The notes: generated by a model not told the origin, from the sequence alone. Counted from the stretch's first letter, positions 12,313-28,231 are shown. The stretch: 64,000 nt of DNA from Thamnaconus septentrionalis (GCA_009823395.1 CM020509.1:12141001-12205000), one strand, 5' to 3'. Program-made: numbers and translations.

Positions 12313-14404
12313 GGTTCCAACGCACTCACGCAAACGCCCACCCTTCTTCAACCTGCACAGATGTGACGCTCGCTCACCCAGAGGGCTTCTTCCGCGCCGT
12401 ACCTATCGGATACAGAAAAGTGAGTGAACTTTTTTCCCAGCCCTCATTGGACCCCTGCTGCAGCAGTAGCACACATTTTAAAGCAAGAACTGAAAGATGT
12501 TAAATAAGGAGTTAAATTCCTGAAAACATCTGGGTACAATTTGCAAATTCCAGTTCAAAAGGGAAAAGAATCTGTTATGTGTTAGCCAACATACAAAAAT
12601 ACAAAATAGTCAATAAGAAGCCACAATGTTTTCGAAAGAAAAACAACTGAAACTTTCTTGCAGTATTGGTGATTCAAGTCAGTATTCTGCATTTTTTTTG
12701 CATCTACTCACAGTTCAGCGCACGTCTGAGCCTCCCAGGAAAGTTCTCCCTCCCAAAGCCTCCCTCCTCTTTTCTTATTATAGAGGCCCGCTGTCTTCCC
12801 CACCACACCCCCTCGCCTGTTCCTCCCTCTAGCTCCCGCCCTAGTCTTCCTGTCTAAACGATCGCTCAAGAAAAGTGCACTCCTCTCTCCAGCTAGTGGC
12901 TGCAACACCCCTTCCCCAACACCACCACCACCACCACACACACACACACACTCACACACAGATGTGGATGCAGGGACTGCTCTACTGTCTTCATAAGTTT
13001 TGCTGTTTTAAGTATTCCCAAAACTCAAAAGTAGCAGTAAAACACCTGAAAGTTCTGCAAAAAGAACAATTTTGTTAGTGTTGCTACGCTCTCATTGTCA
13101 CATGGCTCTGTTACTGCAACATACTGACACAAAGTTGTCCCAATTGCGAAAACACAGATATTTACAATGAGAGCCTTTTTTCACATTGCTGCTGGCAAGA
13201 TGCAGCAAGATCACATATATGAGTCAGTGCTGAAAGTTTCTCTTTAACCACGGCATCACTCATGACATCACAAGACCCAACAACACACACACACACACAC
13301 ACACACGACTCAGTGTGCCCTTTAAGTTGTGCGAGTTTATAACATACAAACCCTGGAGATAAATCTCCAATGGAGATCAACACAAGTCTTAAAACACACA
13401 ATTTTCTTGTAATCAACAAATGGACTAAACAAAAACAAGAAAAAAATAATGTTATTGTTTTTCATAGGGAACAGGGGGATGGTAGTGGATTGTTAGGGGT
13501 CGGTATATTCCTTTAAGCAAGGTACGTGATTGGTCAAATGAGAAGGTAAAAAGGCCAAATAAATACAAAACACCATGAAAACATTAATCGAGAGACCAAG
13601 ACCTAGACCTTGAGGAGTGCCACGCAAACATCTTTTCTGGTTATAAGTGACAAACAACTTTTGAAAAATGCTGAAATTGTTTATTCTTTGACAATGTGAG
13701 AGTTTGCTGGTCCCAAAAGTAGTAAAAAAAAAAAAAAAAAAGTGTCTAAGTGTCTAAATATATAGTAGGTCATGCTCAGTCGTGCGTGTGAGGATCACCA
13801 GCTGTTTTGAGAGCGCATCCTGCCACACTCATATGCTTTCCCTCCCTGCCAAGATTAAAGAAATAAAACCTAAAGGCCAGCAATTTCATATCACAGCTAC
13901 CAGGCGGCGAAAGCAGAAGTCACAATGTTGCAACATCAGAAGTGTGAATGGGTTTAAGACAAAGGCCATGTGTGTTGATATGAGGCGTGGAAATTGGTGT
14001 TGACTTAATACATTTGTAAGAACTTGAAAAACACAAGTACGACACAGAGTTACATTTTCCAAATATCCTGCATGTCCTTTTGTGCTTCCAACATAACATC
14101 AGTTTATTCATCAATCAATACTCAATAAATCAATCAATCAACACTATTAAAAAAATTCTCCTCACGTTGTTTTTAACAATAACTAAGTGTCTCCACTGGA
14201 GTCTCGCATAAAAAATAAATATCAGAGAATTAATGTAATGGGACCTTTCTTTAGTTTGAACCACTAATGTTTATTTCAGATCATAAGAGATGATGTGGCC
14301 AAGTGGCTGCGTGCTATCTGAGCCAGTGTAGCTGTGGTGGTGACATCACAACCATAGTAAGTTGTCACCACTACATGCAACATTAAAAACATGTCACATG
14401 GTTC

Positions 14405-14560
14405 CATAAATCCCGTGACTCCCTTTCTCCATCTCATGCACCGCTTCCTCTTTTTTATAATAGTCAGGTGGAATGGAGTGGCAACTATGAACCATGATGA
14501 CCCCCCCAATGAAATGCTTACTCAAGCAGCTTTGCTTCTTCTAATGTGTTGTCGTCTGGA
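14405..14560 (+). repeat. Repeat pair member A
   Basis: Aligns by eye to 16100-16262. Shared words include GTGACTCCCTTTCTCCA, CCGTGATGACC/CCATGATGACC and TTTTGCTTC/CTTTGCTTC, in the same order and orientation. I do not recognise the family and see no clear termini. Confidence 0.6.
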
Positions 14561-15414
14561 TGATGCTGTTACTCTATCTCCAATGATAATTCATATGCCA
14601 TCCTCTGAGACAAATTTCTCCCACTGGAAATGAATAAAGATAAGATGTAAGGGGAACACAAGGGACAAGTACTTGATGGATCTCTGCATAACGTTACAAT
14701 TAGGGGTGAAACTTGGGGGTAAGTAATGTTTTGATGACTCATCAGATTGGTTGAGCCAAATGCACTGATCAGGAATAAGAATGTATGAGTGGCGCCGAGG
14801 GCTGCACCACAGACCTACAGTATATATGTGAAGAGGTTTGAGGTGTGAATTTGGAGATGTTCGCAATGACTTTGAAACTTCCTGCAGGTGAATAAGTCCC
14901 AGACAGATGAGAGACTTTCTTTGCATTAAGCTTATTCTTTTGCCGGTGATGAAAATTCTTTCATCATCTACATATTATGGATGCATGATAAGTCACAACA
15001 GAAATAACAAATCCAGTATCACTAAAACCATACGGATCTATTTGTTGATTTGAGTATTTAATTATGATTGCAGAATGTTTCCGTTCATATAACAACAGTT
15101 AAAAAATAACTTGTCAGTCTGAAAACAACTCACAGTGGCAACAACACCAAGTTTTTTTCTGATCACTTCAGCTGATTTTCATGCTTGTGTAAAGAATAGC
15201 GTGATGTTGGCAGCACACCAACGCTAAAGAGAAGATCACTCAATTAGAATATGCTGAATGTTCAAGAACTGATCAAAGAACGAGTGGTAGCAAGTTCCCC
15301 TAAATTTGTCTGTCCAAGTTTTGGTTCTGTAAAACTGGGATTCATTGGAAACTGTAGTTAATTAAATGGTTGGCATCACCCCCAACCAAAACAAACATCC
15401 AGTCATCATATATA

Positions 15415-15796
15415 TACAGTATTACCCAGAAAATTAGAATATCTTGAAAAGGTTGTAGTATTTCTGCAATTCAACTTAAAAGGTGAATGTGACATATTAT
15501 ATAAACGAATAATATGCAAATCAATATATTTCAAGTTTTTATTTCTTTGGATTTTGCTGATCAGGTCTTGCGGCTTAAAAAAAAACTCAAATTCAAAATT
15601 TCAGAAAATTAGAAAGTTACATAAAATCAAATCTTTATGAAAATCTTAATTAGCAAAGTTACAACAAGGAACTGCTTGAGATATGTCAATTTGCGTGCAA
15701 TGGCTCAATAAACTTTGTTGGTTTCATCTTTTATGTTAAATTGCCAAAATAAAAAAACTTTTACTTGATATTCTAATTTTTCGGGTAGTACCTGTA
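15415..15796. mobile_element. Non-autonomous Tc1/mariner-like DNA transposon
   Basis: Inverted termini are visible. The left end reads TACAGTATTACCCAGAAAAT and the right end, on the minus strand, TACAGGTACTACCCGAAAAA; both continue into TTAGAATATC. The 382-bp body has no reading frame for a transposase. Flanking TA dinucleotides fit the TA target of the superfamily. Internal phrases such as CAAATCAATATATTTCAAG match a dispersed element I recall from fish genomes. Confidence 0.8.
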
Positions 15797-16099
15797 CATA
15801 TATTTGTACTCTTTGAGTGGTCAGCTGCTCAAAGTGTGTATACTTGTGATATAAGGTTACAAGAAAATATTGACAGCAGGGAAAGGAAAACAGTTCAAAG
15901 TCCTTATTATCACCAGAACCCTCGGGGAAAAATCAATTGTGTACTCACTGGAACACTTAAGGCGAGGTGTGGTGCAACTTTCTGGCTACGTAACACTCAG
16001 AGAAAACAAATGGAATTCAAATATGAGACATTTCTTGGCATGCAGCTTTCGTCTGCCCTAGGTTGGTGGCTAACTGGTATGCTGGTATCGTCCTCCCAC

Positions 16100-16262
16100 A
16101 TCAATCCAGTGACTCCCTTTCTCCACCTCTTTCTGCGTTGCTTCTTCCTTTGACTAATGGTCAGTAGGAACAGAATGGTACAGATGAACCGTGATGACCT
16201 CGGACGCAGTGCTTGCTCAATAATTTTGCTTCATACAGCATGTTGTAGTATGGGGGGAGCTG
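16100..16262 (+). repeat. Repeat pair member B
   Basis: Partner of 14405-14560, about 1.7 kb away in direct orientation, with substitutions and small indels. Could be a dispersed element or an old local duplication. Confidence 0.6.
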
Positions 16263-18095
16263 TCAGTCTCTTCTCAAAATATTGAATTATGTATGGTAAA
16301 AGAAAAAAGAGAAAAAAAGGACTGTTTATTAACAGTAGCACTTCAACATTCAACATTTACTTAGGCATATTTGGAATACAAATATGAGACATACTAATGT
16401 ATAGGCTTGTAGCTTTCTTCTCTACCTATCTGTTCATTTAATGTTCACATAGAACATTACATTGTTTAAATGTCATCCCAAGCCCCCAGATTCAATTAAA
16501 TAATCAAATTGCACCCCTGTACTGTACAAGGTTTTTGTTTTGTTCTTTAAATGCAGAAGTCTTCTCTTGTCTGAGGCAACAAAGACATTTACTAATAGGA
16601 TATGACAGTTTCCTCCTCCACCACTGGCTTCTCATCAGTTCTTTTGAATTGAAATGAAGAAAGAATGCAACGTCTAATAATCAACATCTAGGCTATGAAT
16701 GTTGGTGAGAGTGAACAGCTGAGAGGCTTACTGAAGAGAAACACGTCGGATCCTTGTCAGAACCTCTCTCCGCCACTGAGCCCCTCCTGTCTGACGGGCT
16801 TGGTTGCGTCATTACAACGTGGTGCGGTGTTTTCACGTGCAGCCACACAACCCAAAGACTGCTCGCGATGGGTGATGCGCGAGGCAGACGCCGTCTGGAG
16901 AGCAGAGTCGCCAACCAACAATAGGCTCGTTTCATCTCTTTCGTCCTATATAGCTGTCTATTCATGTCAGGATGTATGTACTCACGAGAGGTTATGGCCT
17001 CCTACGGCGGTCCCATCCACATATTGTTCGCCCCGTGCAACGAACGAACTGCCGGGACCAACCAACGCTTGCTGGTGACACGGCAGCGACGGTGGGCGGG
17101 GTCCACAACCCACCTGCTCCTTCTGCTCTGCAACTTGCATCACTGCCTGCAGCGCCGGATCCAAATGTAATAAGAAGCCTCGCCCATTCCTGCAGGGAAC
17201 ATCCATCATTAGTAGATAATTAAGGAATCTTATTAGTCTGTCACTGGGAAATACTGGAGCATCTTATCCCAAAGACGAAATCACAAAATCAAATAAATGA
17301 TATTGTATTGTAATATTATATTATAATATTATAATTAGAGATTGCCACCTCAGCCTTGATAAGGATGGAAAGATGAAATGTCAATAAAACATCTTCAGGG
17401 TGGATGGTACCGTTGCGTCCTTTGCAGAACTGTTAGGTATGATGATGCCATCATGTGGCCAGTTAATAGAATTGTATCTATTTGGTTTCCAAATTTTGTT
17501 TCAATTTATTTTTCGTGACCCTGAGCTCGGGAATAAGCGGGTATGGACGATGAATGAATGAATAAAGACCACAAAGTTGACTTAAAACTACTCTATTGAA
17601 CTATAAGTGTTGTTTCTCTTTCAGTCTTTTGTTATTTGTTTTATTAAGAAATGTAACAAGCGGCCAATTTAATTACAACAGTTCTGTTTACCCAAATGCT
17701 TTACTTTCGAAATGAAAATGTGAAAAATGTTGAATGTATCTCAAAATGTTTGAAATAAAATGCAATCTTATCACGTGCAGATTTACACAGTTCAGAACAT
17801 TGGAACTGAAGCCCTGAGAATGACAATGTTGGAGAAACCAAAAAGATGAACAGCCGAGGAAATCGGACTGTACATGATGGTAGAATCTCAGAGAGAGCTA
17901 AAAGCCAGCAGGAAGAAAAAAAACAAGATCATCTGTACAAAGTGACACAAGCAACGGGAAACCATCAGCTTCACACACCTGCAACTTGTTCAACTAAGTG
18001 CCTATAGATTTAATTGAACCTGTGAGTTATTAGCCACCAGCTGAATGGCATTAACTGGCTGCTCCCCGATTGGTCTGTGTTGGTTTGTGTCAGCA

Positions 18096-18103
18096 TTTAA
18101 AAG
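18096..18103 (+). promoter_or_regulatory. TATA-like box of the secreted-protein gene
   Basis: TTTAAAAG lies about 80 bp before the first ATG at 18179, leaving room for a short 5' UTR rich in CAG triplets (about 18126-18140). Spacing fits a focused promoter of a tissue-specific gene. Transcription start not determined. Confidence 0.5.
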
Positions 18104-18178
18104 ACTCCAGAGGTGTCAGGTACTGCTGCAGCAGCAGCAGCTCTCTGGTCAGAAGCTTGTGCAGTGCGGGAGGGCCTC

Positions 18179-19420
18179 ATGATGGCAGCACAATTCTTTA
18201 CCTGGTAAGTGTCTTTGTTACTTGTAGTAGCTTGCTTTTAACTTATTGAACCAAGTAGTAATTTCTTGATTTAATTGGCTCTAGGACTTTGCGCTTTGCC
18301 CTTTTTGTGGGTGTTTGCGGTTACACCATCAAGACAGGTAAATCACCATCATTTGCTGAGGTAATTGAATGCTGGGGCTTGTCTGAGCTGGTCTTACAAC
18401 TTCATTGTGTATACAGGGAATACTCCTGGACTGCAAAAAAGTAGCAGTTATGATGCCTCAGGGACATCTGGCCAGCAAAACCCACTGGTTGCAGGTCAAG
18501 GTGTCCCCTATGACAATGTGGTCTATCGATCTGCTACTGATGCTAAACAAGTGGGATCAGCTGGTTCTGCTTCTAATCAGATGGACTCCAGGCTTGGTAA
18601 TGCAAATGACAACCCAGCTGGGCCCATACAGCAAGGGGTGGGGTCTAATGCACAAGGTAGGAATTGTGCACATCAACTGATTCGACTATAACTGGCATTC
18701 ACTCTCTGAGCTAATGCATTCCTTTTTTCTTGTTTAGCTCTCGGCTGGAGTGGTTCCAATACTGGTGCCTTCCCTCACACTGGTGTAATGTTTGGCAGCT
18801 TGCCCAGTCATGGTTTCAGTGCCTCAAGTGCGGGCCCTGGTGCCACTGACCTCAAAGGAGGAGAGTTGTTCGAACAAGATGGAGCTTTTGACCATGGCCA
18901 CTACCAAAGCGAAACTGAAGAGGAGGGAGTCAGGCCGTGGCCACAGCCTCATCCTGCTACGTTTGCTGGAGGAGGTTACAGCAGTCATCGAAGGCCAAAC
19001 TTTGGTGGCTATCTGCCTTACTACTACGACTACAGATTCCTGAAAGGCCTGTATCCCAAAGGAACGTACACTCACAGCAGCATCAGCCACTCGCACGGTC
19101 TCAACAACTGGAATGATGTCCACTATGTTCGAGACTACGTTCCTTATGGACCCCGTCCTGAAAGACCACCTCAGACCTCCAGTGATCCTGCAGTCCCTCA
19201 GAATATTGCGACTACTGGGCAACAACAGAATTTTGTGGTTTATCAAGGCCCTGCAAGAGGACAACAGCTCCCCCGCCAGGGAAGTTTTGTGCAGCAGGGC
19301 TATTATCGTGTGCAGACGCCCGGCCAAGTTGGAGGCATGGGGAAGGTATGACTTCAAACTCTTGATGATCGTTTGCCAAATCTGACAACCTTGCTAATGT
19401 TTCTCATCTTTCAGGTTTAA
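18179..19420 (+). CDS. Unrecognised secreted Gly/Gln/Tyr-rich protein
   Basis: Five exons: 18179-18204, 18285-18337, 18417-18656, 18738-19345, 19415-19420. All splice sites are GT-AG with consistent phases; 310 aa. The N-terminus (tandem ATG at 18179 and 18182) is a signal peptide built across the first intron, with hydrophobic core RFALFVGVCG, so the product is probably secreted. The rest is low complexity: Gly/Ser/Asn/Gln-rich to about residue 110, then Pro/Gly/Tyr-rich with GGYLPYYYDYRF, Pro/Arg motifs and a Gln-rich tail. No cysteine knot, ZP domain or catalytic motif is visible. The last coding exon gives only Val-stop, and reading on into the fourth intron gives Val-stop too. Lies in the same direction upstream of smtnl1. 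Function unknown; a structural matrix or egg-coat role is only a guess from composition. Confidence 0.8.
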
Positions 19421-19446
19421 TGCAGTGCAACTGATGACTTGACTTG

Positions 19447-19452
19447 AATAAA
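19447..19452 (+). terminator. Polyadenylation signal AATAAA
   Basis: AATAAA 27 bp after the stop at 19420 gives a very short 3' UTR for the secreted-protein gene. Confidence 0.75.
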
Positions 19453-19469
19453 CATGAATAATCCTAGTT

Positions 19470-21472
19470 TGTATTGTGTGGATGTCAAGCTTCTCCAGGG
19501 TTGGGTCTTTTGTTAGACTAGTGTACTAAAATAGCTTTATTAATGGAACTTTGGGAACGGATTGTGCTCAGTGTGTGACAATAGACTTTGTTGACTGGCT
19601 TGATGAGTTTAATATCAAGCAGATTGATGTTTACAGCCACTATACTGCACTTGTAACACGGTTGAGTCTAATGAGCACAACGCTGGCCCACTTAATGGCT
19701 GTGACAGCAGAGATGGAGTTGAGTGCCTGAAGATACTGTGGGTTTTCTGCGTGACCAGTCAGTGCTCAAATGGCAAACGATGCATTCCAAACCTGTATTT
19801 TATTAAAGACCAAATTTTCAGTCCAGTGTCCAACTTCTGGTTTAGAACTCAAATTTGTAAAACGCATGTTGCACCACATCTTGACATGAAGAACAATTTA
19901 CGTTTACAGTGTATTGCTTCAAAATGTCAAACATAAGAAGCTGATTTATCCCCCCTGAATGGAGGTGTTTGTTTGCCTTTGTGGTCTACTTTTTCCTTTA
20001 TGTGATTTGTTTAAATTACACTATTTTAAAAAAAAAAGTGGTAATCAAATTACTCTAGATCAGGGGTTTGAGTCATGTGAGGATCAGTCATTCTGACAAA
20101 TGCAGACAGAAGCTCAATCATGGGCCAGATGAGTGGTAATGTTCTTTCCATCTTCAATTCAAAGTTGTGTGAACCACAGGTTGTTCTGATGTCTAAAAGC
20201 TCCACTTCCTGTTCAAAAGTGACAAAGGAGCAGAGGTGTACAGCCAGTTACAAGCCTTCATATGAATGTTTCCCCCTTTGTCTTGCTCTCTAAAGACGCA
20301 CATGCATACACATGGCTCGGTGTTGGACCCCTCTGTATTTCAAACAAAGTGCAGCAGATATGCTTTAGTGACCAGGCCCTGAGTGGGACTGTTGGGGGGG
20401 CCAAGGTGGTTGGGTGATAACAATGGATAAGGAATAATTATTTTTAAACCTGTTTGTTGTGAACCATCAGCATTGACCAGTAGTAAAACAAATGAAATAA
20501 GAGTGGACAGAAAAACAAGACATTTAGAACCATCTCTACGCAGTGACCCCACGCGCCTCCCCCAATCTGTTAGCTTGGTCAACTATGACAGACAAATAAC
20601 TTATCAGCAAATTTTAAAGGCTGTTTCAGTTCATCCTTCGGCCCCAACTGAGTTTGTGGAGAGAACAGTGCTGCTCTAATAATACAGTTTGAAAGCTACA
20701 GCCACATGGTCGTAGGCAAAGGACTTAAAACTCCTCTTTAAGCTGCAATGTGGAGATCAGTGACAATTGCCAATCAGTTCAGTCCTTCAAAATTCTTATG
20801 GTTGCTTTGACAAAACACTTGGGAATTAATCTATCTGGAAATTAGGGTTCAGCATGTCAAATGCTCAGTGTTACCATAACATTGCACATCAAACCATTCA
20901 TGTAAAGATACAAAGCTTCTAATATTAACTAGAATAACTTGAGAAATTTAGCTTGTTCTACACAGTGTATTTTTAACAAGCTTTATGGAATATAAAATAG
21001 GGTTAGATCACATCAAGGCTTCCCTAAATGCAAACAATATCACTTGATATTCAATCTTAAATCAAAAAGATTTAGGCATATTCTGAATCTGTCACCACAG
21101 GCAAGTGTGTGTGTGTGTGTGTACAGCCGTGGTTTCCACAACAGACGCAGCTGTCTGGCCCATTCGACTGCGTCTATGTCACTGTGACTCTATTTCAGGA
21201 GCATGTGTTGTTCGAAAGGTCAGATAAAGAAGCACAGGGGTCTTCACAAACCAGAAGGAGGGGCTGTCGGGTGAAGGAGGTTAAAGTTAGATATCCTCAA
21301 AGTGACACACAACATCTCAAACACAGAGCAGCAGACAGAGAGCAGGAGTCAGAGGGCGACCGGAGCATGTGGATTTGTCCCTGGGCGCATGAAGACTCTC
21401 TGGGGAAGACAGGAAGGATCTGAGGGCAGAAGTTAAAACGCTGCCAGATTTGCCAGTTCATTTGAGAGCGTC
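19470..21472. other. Spacer and 5' flank of smtnl1
   Basis: No supported gene. A short GT run occurs at 21105-21121. Positions about 21300-21472, directly before the smtnl1 ATG, are probably its 5' UTR. The rest appears unique and AT-leaning. Confidence 0.5.
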
Positions 21473-24183
<2,711 letters not shown>

Positions 24184-24339
24184 AAAAAAATACTGATTCA
24201 GTGAGCAGAACAACAGTTAAAGACCAAAGAGATTGCTGATGGTTAGTAAGTCTTAGTTTAGTGTGAGACTGGCAACTGGAACAGAATCAGGGCTCAGTTC
24301 AAATGATGGGAAAGTGATGTTACAAATAAGCTGTGAGTG

Positions 24340-24918
<579 letters not shown>

Positions 24919-25007
24919 GCACTGATGTGTTGTTTTATATCGCTGTGTTGTGTGCACATGAAGCAAGAATGGAAGTTTTGTTATTACTCAGTTGCTGTGT
25001 GTGAAAG

Positions 25008-25013
25008 ATTAAA
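25008..25013 (+). terminator. Possible smtnl1 polyadenylation signal ATTAAA
   Basis: First ATTAAA/AATAAA-type hexamer I noticed downstream of smtnl1 on the plus strand, 825 bp after the stop and beyond the TA array. If used, the mRNA would carry the array. Confidence 0.35.
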
Positions 25014-25172
25014 CTAGAACTCAACAAAACCTTTGGACTGCTTTAATGTCTCCCAGCACCTCACTGACCCATACTTAAACCTTAAAGCTATACACAGATT
25101 TATAGTCTATTAATTGTGTATTTTTTATTGAAAGAATGTAGTAACAAATTTGTGGCATTTGAAGGGTTTAAG

Positions 25173-25858
25173 CAGGGGTGTCAAACATACGGCCCGCGGG
25201 CCGGATCAGGCCCGCAAATGTTTATTTCCGGCCCGCGAGATGATTTTGCAAAATATAAAAACTGCAATTACTCGATGAAAAAAAGTGCTGTTCTAAATGT
25301 GTCCACTTGGTGTCGCAATATCGTTTCTGCTTCGCAAACAAACTCAATACTAGGGCTGAGCAAATCGGCAAAAGTACAGCCACTCACGTCTCCTATTGGC
25401 TACCCTCAGTGCCCCAAAATGTCTCTGTCGAAACAGACAAAGTTGATGCAGAGCAGTGTTGCCAGCTTGCCGACTTTCTCTCTAGATCTGCCGACCTTCC
25501 AACTCCCCATGGTGACTTCTTCTTTGCCAAAAGCGACTAGCGACAAATCTAGCGACTTTTCCTGGTGTTATTACGTTGCGATCAAGTGCAAATGGTCAAT
25601 TATGCAAATTAGACGATGACGTCATTTGGCTACTTTCAGGACAGCCAATTGCGACTTTCCTTACTGAGGACTTGGCAACACTGGTGCAGAGTGCAGAGTC
25701 CTCAAAGAACACCAACAAAGTAAAACAAAGAAAACAACTGGAAGTTGTTGTTATGTTTACGTTATTATTACCATACCATGATTTTACCGCTCCGGCCCGC
25801 TTGGGAAGAGATTTTCCTCTATGCGGCCCGTGAACCAAAATGAGTTTGACACCCCTTG
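25173..25858. mobile_element. hAT-like non-autonomous DNA transposon
   Basis: Ends are inverted copies: CAGGGGTGTCAAAC on the left, and CAAGGGGTGTCAAACTCATT when the right end is read on the minus strand, each followed by a GGCCCGC/GGGCCGC-type subterminal motif. Flanks GTTTAAG and TTTAAAG resemble a target duplication. About 686 bp, no transposase domain visible. Elements with this terminus are common in fish genomes. Confidence 0.8.
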
Positions 25859-25859
25859 T

Positions 25860-26287
25860 TTAAAGTGTAAAATGAATTAGTATTTGATATTAATGACTAG
25901 GGTTGAATAGTAGAAAAGTGAATCAATATGTAATATTTAACAGTTTGATTTAGAGTGTTTGCGTTTTATGCACAACTGATGAGAAGTGTGTATCAGGCTG
26001 GTGCAAAAATACGTTGATAATGCATTTTAACCAGTGTTGCTGCCGACCATTGGATATTCCAGCCTGCCTAAACTATAAGTAACCCTACCGCTGTAGGCTG
26101 TGCCTTCCCCTCCAGGCCCTCCTTGAAAACGGACCTGCCCCCGTTTTCTTGCACTTACGGTAAACGGCGTCATCATGCTAACACGACGGCAGCCATTGTG
26201 TAGCCGTCTCTGTCGGTTAACCCCACCGAGTTCCGAGTGTGTTTACGCTTGTTTACATCGTAAACGTCGGCGGCGTTGGAGTCCAGC
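25860..26287. other. 5' flank of the zinc finger gene
   Basis: GC content rises toward 26288. Probable promoter and 5' UTR; no TATA box seen. No other gene recognised. Confidence 0.4.
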
Positions 26288-28231
26288 ATGTCGGTGGACG
26301 TGCCTACGGAGCGACTGGAACTGGAGTCGCAGCTTTTGTCCATCATGGACGTCTTAGTGAGGGCTGCGGTGACGGAAATCGGTCAGCTAGTGTCGGAGAG
26401 CTCGGCGTCCCTCTGTCTACAGCTGAATCAGAGCCTGAAAGACAACGAAAACCTCAGGATGAGGCTGAAGACAATGCGGAGTGAGCTATTTTCCCTCCGC
26501 CTGCAAACTAGGACGAGCCGGCCGGCCAGCCGCTTCTCTCCGATCAGGGGACACGTCCCTAAAGCACGAGTCAAAACACAGGCCAGTGGTGAGTGCTTTT
26601 ATTTTGAAAAACACGGACTGACTGACAGCTCCCTAGAGAGGAGAAAAGTTCCTCCCTCTATTATGTTTCTTGTTCCACTTTTCAGGAAGTTCTAGCTGCA
26701 ACACACACTAACACGTTGGAAAAATCTGAGAATTGTGAGACAGTAAATGTGGGGGGGATAATTGCCTTGGTCACTGCGAATACACAAGGTTGAACTGATA
26801 TAAAAACAAGCTGTTTTTTGTTATAATTTACATGATTGAAATAAAGTATTCAAATCAAATCAAATCAAGTCAAAAATAGAAAGGGATGTATCCAACATGT
26901 CTGTGTTTTGTAGCCAATCCACACTACATGGTACTGAACAAAATCGTTCGATGAGTCTTCTACATGTCATGGGGTATTACCAAGATAGTTTGATTTCACT
27001 CACTTTTCAAGGTGACTTGTCCTCCTCCTGTGGCTGTCATACCTTTAAACGTCTGTCTTTTCCTTCCTAGTTGTCGTCACACCTCCACTGGCTCAAAATG
27101 ACTCCAAGAAAGACGCCTCTAACTCTCTCCAGTCAGAGAACACTGGTCTACAGGGAGCGGTAGGTGACATCTTGAACGTCTGCCTACCTTCAATATTAGT
27201 CTTCTGCAATGTTTCCCTTGCTAACGTACACATTCCTCCAGTGTGCTGATGTGGAGGCTGCAGACGTCATACTGATCAAAGATGAGGACGATATTAAAGG
27301 GTGCGGAGCAGCTGAAGGTGAGACATGTGTAGCTTACTTTTTGTCAACAATATTGAACGTGTGTAGTGTATGTTGTGCTGTGATGATGATGATGATTCTT
27401 TGCCTGAACAAGAATAGTGATGAAGCGCCTGTTTGCTTCTTCTTCTGTACATATTGTTGGTTCCAAAATGCATGTTTTCACAGTGAAAGTTGTCTCTTTG
27501 TGTTAGCTCTCTTAGGCCAGAGTGACACTGGAACCACGAGCAACCTAGGGAACCTCACGTGCACTGACGGGGAGCTGAGAATATTGAGTGTCCACGGACG
27601 AGGTGAAGGCCCCCTGCAGGAGGCGGGTGACACCCTCTTCAGTGAATCTGAGCTTCGGGCTTTCAGCTCTCTGTCCACAGACCACAGCATCTCCCACGAC
27701 AGCCTTTTAAATTTGCCCAGCCAAGGGCAAATAAGCAGCCTGCAAGACTCGGCTGCCTGTACAGCGGGAAACGGTCAACTGGAGGGAAATCAGTCAGCCA
27801 GTTTTACCTCTGTGGGGCTCATTCCTGCAATAGAGACCTGGGCCATCACCAAATCCCTGGACTGTAACGTCTGCGGCCAGAGCTTCCGGAGCCACGGGGA
27901 GCTGAGCTTACATCGGGCGACGCACAGCAGGAAGTCGTCCCTCCGCTGCCCCTACTGCACCAAGACCTTTGTCAGCAAGGCCACGTTGACCATCCACCAG
28001 CGCATCCACACAGGCGAAAAGCCGTACGCGTGCGGCCAGTGCGGGAGGTGCTTCACGCAGAACGGCAGCCTGAAGATCCACCTGAGGACCCACTCGGGCG
28101 AGAAGCCGTTCAAGTGCGAGCAGTGCAGCGCGAGCTTCAACAACCCGAGCAACCTGCGCAGGCACATGATCACGCACAGTGGCGGCGATAGCAGCAGCGG
28201 TGGCGGCGGCGGCAGCCATGCCGCGCTCTGA
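26288..28231 (+). CDS. Four-finger C2H2 zinc finger protein
   Basis: Four coding exons: 26288-26588, 27071-27159, 27242-27317, 27507-28231; 396 aa; phases agree. The start is ATG 26288, giving MSVDVPTERLELESQLLSIM. Residues 1-75 predict a helical, coiled-coil-like region (LNQSLKDNENLRMRLKTMRS) of the type found at the front of many fish zinc finger proteins. The middle is acidic and Ser-rich (VILIKDEDDIKG). Four C2H2 fingers fill about 280-385: CNVCGQSFRSHGELSLHRATH, then CPYC-, CGQC- and CEQC- fingers with TGEKP/SGEKP linkers after fingers two and three. A Gly/Ser tail ends the protein. Probably a nuclear DNA-binding regulator; target unknown. I cannot assign a human orthologue. Confidence 0.85.

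Larger units (their letters stand above)
12313..18095. other. Repeat-bearing spacer, no supported gene
   Basis: Contains the likely 5' UTR/promoter of slc43a3 copy 2 (12313-12900), CA arrays at 12934-12958 and about 13280-13305, a Tc1/mariner-like element at 15415-15796, a diverged repeat pair (14405-14560 and 16100-16262), and a GC-richer patch at 16960-17180. The short reading frames there lack family resemblance or splice context. Confidence 0.55.

Noticed and set aside
16964..17223. GC-rich patch with overlapping short frames
   Set aside because: Several frames are open but none has a signal peptide, domain, or splice partner. Left as an unexplained GC patch.
25116..25619. 167-codon open frame in the hAT-like element
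   Set aside because: No transposase motif (no DDE region, BED finger or dimerisation domain). The element appears non-coding.
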